Assembly (NCBI GenBank): GCA_021414185.1
Contig: JAIOOZ010000549.1
Coordinates: forward strand, 1-10,835
Direction of reading: 5' to 3'
DNA length: 10,835 nt
Source: Betaproteobacteria bacterium
GTDB taxonomy: Bacteria > Pseudomonadota > Gammaproteobacteria > Burkholderiales > SG8-41
Part shown: positions 5,651-10,835 of the stretch, piece after piece
Layout of the letters: every line of letters starts with the position of its first letter
How positions within the stretch are numbered: position 1 is the first letter of the stretch
Made by a program: the position numbers and the translations under genes
Notes under the pieces: model-generated
Told to the model about the DNA's origin: nothing
What the model saw: the letters and a program-made list of their open reading frames with translations, nothing else
Databases searched by the model: none

Positions 5651-7768
5651 ATGCCAGATCCGGCCCCGCTGCCGCGACTGCGGCAGGACCTCAAGCTCTT
5701 TCCCGGCGCCGCTCACGCCGACGGCTCGCCGACCTGGCGCGTGCTCGACCCGGTACGCAACCGGTTTTTCGAGATCGGCTGGCTCGAGTTCGAGCTGCTG
5801 CGGCGCTGGAACGACAGCGAGGATGCGACAGCCCTGATACACGCAGTTGCCGCCGACACCACATTGCGGCCGACGCTGGCGGAAGTCACCGAGCTCGCGC
5901 GTTTCCTCGACCAGCATCAGTTGCTGCGGGCGGCCTCGGCGCTGCAGCGCGCACAGTTACGCGCCCGCGCGCTTGCACCGGCGGCGGCGTGGTGGAAACA
6001 GTTGCTGCATCACTATCTTTTCTTCCGCATTCCGCTGGTGCGGCCGGACGCGTTTCTCGATGCCACGCAGGCCTGGGTGCGCCCGTTCTACACGCGCGGC
6101 TTTGTGCGGCTGACCGTCGCGGTCGCTGTCATCGCGTTTTTCCTGGTGCTGCGCCAGGCCGACGCGTTTGCGCAGACTTTCCTGTATTTCTTCAGCGCGC
6201 AGGGACTTTTCTTCTACGCGCTCGCCGCCAGCTTCGCCAAGGTCCTGCACGAGTTGGGTCACGCGTACACGGCGAAACGTTACGGCGTGCGCGTGCCGAC
6301 GATGGGCGTCGCCTTCCTTGTTTTGTGGCCGGTGCTCTACACCGACACGAGCGAAACATGGAAGCTGATGGAGCGGCGGCAGCGCTTCGCGATCGCAGCT
6401 GCGGGCATGACCACCGAGCTGGCGCTCGCGGTGTTCGCGACCCTCGCATGGAGCCTGGCGCCGGACGGTGCGCTGCGCAGCGTATTTTTCCTGCTGGCGA
6501 CGACGACGTGGCTGCTGACGTTGGCGATCAACGCGAGCCCGTTCATGCGTTTCGACGGTTATTTTCTGCTGTCGGACGCGCTCGGCATGCCGAATCTGCA
6601 CGAGCGCAGTTTCGCGCTCGCGCGCTGGTGGCTGCGCCGCACGTTTTTCCGGCTCGAGGACGAGATGCCCGAGCCCGAACTCACCGCCACGCGCCGCCGC
6701 GCGCTAATCGCTTTTGCGCTGGCGACCTGGATCTACCGGCTGGTGTTGTTTCTCGGCATCGCGGTGCTCGTCTATTACCTGTTTTTCAAGCTGCTCGGCA
6801 TCCTGTTGATGCTGGTCGAGGTCGGCTGGTTCGTGGTGCGGCCGGTCGCCGGCGAGATCAGTGTATTGCGCCGCCGTCGTGCGGAACTGCGGCCGGCATG
6901 GCGGCCATTCGCCGCATTGGGTGCAGCCATCGTGCTCTTAATCTGGCTCGTGCCGGTGGAGCGCCATGTCACTGCGCCTGCGCTGCTGCGGGCGCAGCAG
7001 GATTACGCGGTCTATGCGCAAACGCCCGCGCGCGTGGGCGAACTGGCGGTGCAGCCGGGCCAGAGTGTCGCGGCCGGGGCGCTGCTGGTAAAGCTCGAAT
7101 CGCCGGAACTCCAGTTGCGGCTGACCAAAGCCACGCTGGAAGCCGAGGCGCTGACGCTCGAACTCGCGCGCACGCCGGCATCTCCGCTGCAGCGCGAGCG
7201 CATGCGGGTGACGCAGGAGCAGTTGGCGCAAACGCTCGCGGAGCAGCAGGGCGCCCGCAACGAACTCGCCCAACTCGAATTGCATGCGCCGTTTGCGGGC
7301 GTGGTGCGCGATCTGTCGCCTGAAATCGTGGCCGGCCGCTGGGTCAATTCGCGCCGCCCACTGATGCGGGTGGTGGCGCCGGCGCGTTATGTTATCGATG
7401 CCTATGTCGATGAAGCGCAGGTGCGCGCGATTCAGGTGGGCAACAAAATACGGTTTTATCCCGACCGCGCCGGTGCTGCGCCGGTGGTCGGCCGCGTAAC
7501 ATCGGTCGACGCCGCATCAACGCGGCAGGTCGCGCATCCTTTGCTCGCGTCGGTGCACGGCGGCGGCCTCGCCACGGTCAAAACCGACCGCGGCGCACTG
7601 GTCGCGCACGACGCGGTTTACCGTGTCGAGATCGTCGCGGATGAGGACCAGGCGCTGCCCGACTCGGTCATGCGCGGCAGCGTGCACGTCGATACCGGAT
7701 TGTTTGCGCTCGCCGGGAACTTTGTGTCGCGTTTGCTCGCCCTATTGGTGCGCGAAAGCGGCTTTTAG
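5651..7768 (+). CDS. M50-type metalloprotease / HlyD-like periplasmic adaptor fusion protein
   Basis: The protein has 705 residues and is an integral inner-membrane protein. Residues about 11-95 resemble a PqqD-like winged helix (LKLFPGA, TWRVLDPVRNRFFEIGWLE, FELLRRW, then ELARFLDQHQLL). Residues about 150-400 form the polytopic M50 (site-2-protease-like) core, with HELGH at 200-204 (zinc ligands H200 and H204, general base E201) and NASPFMRFDGYF at 294-305 giving N294, P297, D302 and G303. All catalytic residues are present. After a last membrane helix near 417-436 comes a HlyD/MFP adaptor: half-lipoyl TPARVGELAVQPGQSVAAG (458-476), a short coiled coil (about 484-542), second half-lipoyl LHAPFAGVVRDLSP (544-557), then a beta-barrel region. 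This architecture suits substrate processing coupled to type I-like export. The ATG at 5651 is the only standard start after an in-frame TAA at 5615, but it lacks a Shine-Dalgarno match. The giant DUF4347 gene follows on the same strand and is the likely client. Confidence 0.85.
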   Translation: MPDPAPLPRLRQDLKLFPGAAHADGSPTWRVLDPVRNRFFEIGWLEFELLRRWNDSEDATALIHAVAADTTLRPTLAEVTELARFLDQHQLLRAASALQRAQLRARALAPAAAWWKQLLHHYLFFRIPLVRPDAFLDATQAWVRPFYTRGFVRLTVAVAVIAFFLVLRQADAFAQTFLYFFSAQGLFFYALAASFAKVLHELGHAYTAKRYGVRVPTMGVAFLVLWPVLYTDTSETWKLMERRQRFAIAAAGMTTELALAVFATLAWSLAPDGALRSVFFLLATTTWLLTLAINASPFMRFDGYFLLSDALGMPNLHERSFALARWWLRRTFFRLEDEMPEPELTATRRRALIAFALATWIYRLVLFLGIAVLVYYLFFKLLGILLMLVEVGWFVVRPVAGEISVLRRRRAELRPAWRPFAALGAAIVLLIWLVPVERHVTAPALLRAQQDYAVYAQTPARVGELAVQPGQSVAAGALLVKLESPELQLRLTKATLEAEALTLELARTPASPLQRERMRVTQEQLAQTLAEQQGARNELAQLELHAPFAGVVRDLSPEIVAGRWVNSRRPLMRVVAPARYVIDAYVDEAQVRAIQVGNKIRFYPDRAGAAPVVGRVTSVDAASTRQVAHPLLASVHGGGLATVKTDRGALVAHDAVYRVEIVADEDQALPDSVMRGSVHVDTGLFALAGNFVSRLLALLVRESGF

Positions 7769-7780
7769 GTGGTTCGCTCA

Positions 7781-7792
7781 GGCGGTAACGCC
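7781..7792 (+). other. Small GNRA-loop hairpin after the protease-adaptor gene
   Basis: GGCG (7781-7784), GTAA loop and CGCC (7789-7792) form a compact hairpin with a GNRA-type tetraloop, 12 bp after the stop codon. No T-run follows. It could stabilise the 3' end of the transcript. The 4-bp stem is short enough to be chance in GC-rich DNA. Confidence 0.25.
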
Positions 7793-7800
7793 GGCGGGTA

Positions 7801-7828
7801 GTTCAGGTCTGTGTGTGCAGGACTGAAC
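7801..7828. promoter_or_regulatory. Inverted repeat at about -70 to -97 of the sigma-54 promoter
   Basis: GTTCAG (7801-7806) and CTGAAC (7823-7828) are perfect inverted arms. Inside them CTG (7809-7811) and CAG (7818-7820) also pair around a TGTGTG loop. The element lies about 70-97 bp upstream of the start predicted from the -24/-12 promoter, a usual distance for the binding site of a sigma-54 activator (bacterial enhancer-binding protein). It could equally be a transcript-end hairpin of the preceding gene. No specific activator consensus is recognised. Confidence 0.4.
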
Positions 7829-7844
7829 ATGCGACTTAATGCCA

Positions 7845-7871
7845 TTTACAGGATGTGGATTCAACTATAAT
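7845..7871 (+). promoter_or_regulatory. Candidate sigma-70 promoter overlapping the sigma-54 site
   Basis: TTTACA (7845-7850, 5 of 6 to TTGACA) and a perfect TATAAT (7866-7871) are separated by 15 bp, shorter than the optimal 17. The last T of TATAAT is the first T of the -24/-12 element. If both work, the two polymerase forms would compete for the same DNA. Confidence 0.4.
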
Positions 7872-7885
7872 GGCACGCTTTTTGC
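7871..7885 (+). promoter_or_regulatory. Sigma-54 (RpoN) -24/-12 promoter for the DUF4347 giant protein gene
   Basis: TGGCACG (7871-7877), four bases (CTTT), then TTGC (7882-7885) matches the RpoN consensus TGGCACG-N4-TTGC exactly, including the required GG/GC spacing. Transcription should start near 7897, leaving about 29 nt to the ATG at 7926. Promoters of this kind require an ATP-hydrolysing activator, so the giant protein is probably made only on a specific signal. The position, orientation and distance to the gene all fit. Confidence 0.75.
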
Positions 7886-7925
7886 GATAGCTTCGCGGTC
7901 GTCGTAACGCTCAATTCAGCGGCCC

Positions 7926-10835
7926 ATGCCCAATACCCCGGAACCCATGCCCAAGACCCTGGCAATCAAGCCCGCGCGCAGCGTGCGCCGCAACCGCAAT
8001 CGCGCGTTGGCGCTGGAGCCGCGCATGTTGTTCGACGGCGCGCTGGCGGTGGACGCCGCGGCAACCGTGCATGCGGATACGCCGTCGAAAGCTGTCGATG
8101 TTCCGGCGGCGGTTGGCGAAAAGCCCGCAAATGACCGGCTCGCCGAGAGCGCCCCGGCGGCGGGCAAGACCATCGTATTCGTCGATTACCGCGTTGCCAA
8201 CGCCGACCAATTGCTGGCAGGCGTCGATCCGGCCGCCACCGTCGTCAAGATCGGGCAGGGCGAAGATGGCGTGCAGACCATCTCCGACACCTTGGCACGC
8301 GCGCAGGATATCGCGTCGGTGCAGATCGTGTCGCACGGCGGGCCGGGCTTCATCGAACTCGGCAAAACGAAACTCGATCAACAGGGGCTGACCGGCGCTT
8401 ATGCGGCCGCAATCGCCGGCTGGCGCGAAGCGATGACCGCGGATGGCGATTTGCTGCTGCTTGGCTGCGATGTCGCGCAAGGCACGCGCGGCGCGGCGTT
8501 CATCGCCGCACTCGCGCAGGCAACGCAGGCCGATGTCGCGGCTTCCATCGGTCCGACGGGCTCGGCAGCACTCGGCGGCGATTGGCTGCTCGAATCAGCG
8601 ACGGGGACCATCGAATCGAAGCTCGCGTTTGCGGACGCGGCGCTCGGCGCCTACGATGGCTTGCTCGCGAACGCATTGCCCGACGTGCAGATCGTCGGCA
8701 TGCCCGCGGTGGTGAAACTCGGCGAAACCTTCAATTTCACACTGCGGTTCGACAACGCCGATCCGACGCAAGTCGGGTTCGGTCCTTACGTGACGCTGTG
8801 GGTGCCGGTAACGGGGCCGGACGGAGCAGGGGCCGCGGCGGACGACGGCCTGACCGTCAATTCGTTTACTTATCTCGGCCAGGCCGTCGATCCCTCGTTG
8901 ATCACGACCATCAATCTGGCAGTGGGCGCGGGCGGCACCGTCGTGCATCCGTTCGCCAAGGACGCATCGGGCAGCCTGATCAATATCACCGTGCCGACGG
9001 GTTTTCAGGCCGGCGACAAGCTTTATATCGTGAAGCTTCCTTTCGGCAGCTTCACGCCCGCGCAGCCGGTCGCCGACATCGTCGTCAACGCCACGCTGTC
9101 GCAGGACATGGACGTCGACAAGACGCTCGGCATACGCGCGGGCGGCGGCTTCCAGTACGGCAACGACGCGCTCGACAACCCGACCACCCCGGATCCGGCG
9201 CTGCTGGCCGCGGACGTGACGGCGACAATCAACCCGACGTTGTTCAAAATCACTTCCGCGATCAATTCGCCGGAAGGCGAGACGGCGACCGGCGGCAATT
9301 TTCTGAATACCCTGACGGTGACGGTCGATGTCGCGCCGGGACAGACGCTGACCAATTTCGATCTGCTGCAGTCGCTGCCGCTGACGGGTGCGAACAACGG
9401 CGAAATAGTCGTCACCAACATTTCCGCCACGGGCGGCGGTGTCGTGACGCCGGCGTTCGTGTTCGGCACTACCAGCCTGACACAGAGCAACTACACCAAC
9501 GCCAACAGCACGTACACCGTGCATTGGGGCTCGCTGACCGGCACGCAGACCATCACCGTCACATATTTCGTGCCGAAGACCGACCAGGGCGGCACCGACA
9601 TCATCGATCCCGTAAGCGCAAACGATGTCGCGATCCAGTTCGGCGGCGCGACCAGTTCCGGCGGCTGGACCCCGCACGATGTGCGCGATCCCATCTCGCC
9701 CGTCAACGGCGTCGATACCAATCCGGCCCCGACGGTGACCGCCAAGGCGCTGGCCATTCAAAAGGGTGTTGGTATTGCGGTCGATACGGGCGCCGCCGGC
9801 GTCACGCCGGGAGATACGCTGGAATACACGATCAACTTCCAGGTCTCGGATTATTTCGCTTTCGACGATCTCACTTTGCGCGACATCATCGGCGACGGCC
9901 AGTTGGTTGTTGGCACGCCGACGCTCTCGTTCCAGCAGGACGGCGCGACCTTCGGCGCGCTAGCGGTGACCAATGTCGTCGCGACCGCCAATCCGGACAA
10001 GGGCAACGGCGCGCAGCCCGGCAATATTTACGACGGCGCGTCGATTCTCGATTTCGATTTGGCGGCGGAATTCAGCGCGCGCGGGCTGACGACCGGTTCG
10101 CGCATTGCCGGCGACCTGTTTTCCAATGCCATGGGCGGTACGCACAACACCGTGCACCAGTCCGGCACCACCGGTCAGCTCAAGTTCCAGGCGCTGATCG
10201 ACGACCATTACACCGACAAATTCGGCGCGGGTTACGGCGGTGACAGCCGCATCAACCAGAGCGACAACGTCGACAACACGATACGCGACAGCGTGACCGA
10301 CGGTTTTCACGGCGGCGTGCTGAGCGTCGTCGACGGCACGACCATAGTTGCGAGCGAGGCCGACGGCACCGGGGCATCGTCCACCATCCGCTCAGGCTCG
10401 TTCAGCCTCACCATTTACGGCCGGCAGGATTCGAGCCTCGCGCCGATCGCCGACCTTACGCAGATGAACCCCGGCGACTACATCACGTACCGGCTTACCT
10501 ACAATCTGTCCGAAGGCGATTTCGAAAACCTCAAGCTCGCTAGCTTTCTGCCGCTGCCGGTGTTCGACGCGACGGATCCCGACGCCAACGATCCGGCCGG
10601 CAACAACGGTCCGGCCTGGACGTTCGATGCAACGACGGCCGACGGCACCAACGCCGGCACCGCGTTGCCGGCGGTTGCACAATACAAATGGGCACCGTCG
10701 CAGTCCGCGGACTATCTGGGCCTGACGCCGACGGTCACGGCGGACGACAACGCCAACAAGATCACCTGGGATTTCGGCAGCCGCGACAATGCGATCAATC
10801 TGCCGCGCACCATCGACATCCTGTTCACGGTGCGC
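7926..10835 (+). CDS. Giant DUF4347-domain surface/exported protein, N-terminal 970 residues (3' end outside window)
   Basis: The frame is open from ATG 7926 to the window end without a stop. There is no Sec signal peptide. The N-terminus is basic and carries LALEPRMLFDGA (28-39), the LEPR-type motif seen at the start of large type I-secreted proteins. Residues about 82-246 are DUF4347: TIVFVDYRV, IVSHGGPGF (H137), LLLLGCDVAQG (C181), ADVAASIGPTG, GGDWLLES. Residues about 250-435 look like an extracellular beta-sandwich prelude (VKLGETFNFTLRFDN, LPFGSFTPAQP, GGGFQYGNDALDNP). Repeat-like modules follow at about 441-487, 608-660 and 842-885, each with a PGxT/PGDTLEYTI-type strand and an FDxLxL-type strand, resembling DUF11-like surface repeats. 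The composition is acidic and rich in D, T, N and G. A second in-frame ATG (7947) is possible; neither has a strong ribosome binding site. It is likely a secreted adhesin or matrix protein. The C-terminal secretion signal is not visible, so type I export is inferred from the N-terminal architecture and the adjacent adaptor. Confidence 0.85.
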   Translation, partial: MPNTPEPMPKTLAIKPARSVRRNRNRALALEPRMLFDGALAVDAAATVHADTPSKAVDVPAAVGEKPANDRLAESAPAAGKTIVFVDYRVANADQLLAGVDPAATVVKIGQGEDGVQTISDTLARAQDIASVQIVSHGGPGFIELGKTKLDQQGLTGAYAAAIAGWREAMTADGDLLLLGCDVAQGTRGAAFIAALAQATQADVAASIGPTGSAALGGDWLLESATGTIESKLAFADAALGAYDGLLANALPDVQIVGMPAVVKLGETFNFTLRFDNADPTQVGFGPYVTLWVPVTGPDGAGAAADDGLTVNSFTYLGQAVDPSLITTINLAVGAGGTVVHPFAKDASGSLINITVPTGFQAGDKLYIVKLPFGSFTPAQPVADIVVNATLSQDMDVDKTLGIRAGGGFQYGNDALDNPTTPDPALLAADVTATINPTLFKITSAINSPEGETATGGNFLNTLTVTVDVAPGQTLTNFDLLQSLPLTGANNGEIVVTNISATGGGVVTPAFVFGTTSLTQSNYTNANSTYTVHWGSLTGTQTITVTYFVPKTDQGGTDIIDPVSANDVAIQFGGATSSGGWTPHDVRDPISPVNGVDTNPAPTVTAKALAIQKGVGIAVDTGAAGVTPGDTLEYTINFQVSDYFAFDDLTLRDIIGDGQLVVGTPTLSFQQDGATFGALAVTNVVATANPDKGNGAQPGNIYDGASILDFDLAAEFSARGLTTGSRIAGDLFSNAMGGTHNTVHQSGTTGQLKFQALIDDHYTDKFGAGYGGDSRINQSDNVDNTIRDSVTDGFHGGVLSVVDGTTIVASEADGTGASSTIRSGSFSLTIYGRQDSSLAPIADLTQMNPGDYITYRLTYNLSEGDFENLKLASFLPLPVFDATDPDANDPAGNNGPAWTFDATTADGTNAGTALPAVAQYKWAPSQSADYLGLTPTVTADDNANKITWDFGSRDNAINLPRTIDILFTVR

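Noticed and set aside
5510..5917. N-terminal 136-codon extension of the upstream Bug frame
   Set aside because: It would overlap the divergent metalloprotease gene and bury the signal peptide. The GTG at 5509 has a good ribosome binding site.
5500..7323. 607-codon + strand frame overlapping the protease-adaptor gene
   Set aside because: The translation is Arg/Ala/Gly-rich with no domains. The frame at 5651-7768 holds the HELGH, DG and lipoyl motifs.
8595..9761. 388-codon open frame on the - strand inside the giant gene
   Set aside because: It is antisense to a frame with clear DUF4347 and beta-module homology. The translation is R/H/G-rich without a domain, as expected for a shadow frame in high-GC DNA.
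8582..10243. 553-codon open frame on the + strand in another phase
   Set aside because: It is arginine-rich, low-complexity translation overlapping the real giant protein frame, with no recognisable motif or ribosome binding site.

Overview
The window looks like chromosomal DNA of a high-GC betaproteobacterium, probably Burkholderiales-like. The main pointer is two orphan Bug-type (TctC-like) periplasmic binding proteins side by side, a family greatly expanded in that group. The MFS, GNAT and FkbM genes fit but do not fix a genus. I see no tRNA, rRNA, CRISPR array, insertion sequence or integrase.

Layout. From 2 to 673 is the 3' part of an MFS transporter on the + strand. It appears to lack one internal stretch of the usual C-terminal bundle. 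At 869-1594 (+) is a GNAT acetyltransferase. A short intergenic block (1605-1664) follows, built from GTGAA units and then inverted TTCAC units at 7-8 bp spacing, between convergent genes. From 5509 down to 1672 four genes lie on the - strand and may be co-transcribed: a divergent Bug protein, a second more typical Bug protein, an FkbM-type methyltransferase with a ~220-residue C-terminal extension, and a 92-residue exported protein of unknown function.

The right half is the most interesting part. Divergent from the Bug genes, at 5651-7768 (+), is a 705-residue membrane protein. It joins a PqqD-like N-terminal region, an M50 (site-2-protease-like) zinc metalloprotease core with an intact HELGH and NxxPxxxxDG, and a HlyD-type periplasmic adaptor. 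After 157 bp comes the start of a very large surface or exported protein (7926 to beyond the window end, at least 970 codons). It has an LEPR-type N-terminal motif, a DUF4347 domain and long beta-rich repeat-like modules. A textbook -24/-12 (sigma-54) promoter sits directly upstream, with a perfect TATAAT abutting it and a hairpin-forming inverted repeat about 70-97 bp upstream of the predicted transcription start.

How the genes may work together (inference). The metalloprotease-adaptor fusion is probably the dedicated inner-membrane/periplasmic part of a type I-like export route for the giant DUF4347 protein, with the ATPase and outer-membrane channel outside the window. The DUF4347 domain itself carries a His-Gly / Gly-Cys pair placed as in caspase-fold (clan CD) peptidases. 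The locus may therefore hold two proteolytic activities linked to secretion or surface release. The Bug/FkbM genes look like an unrelated neighbouring unit.
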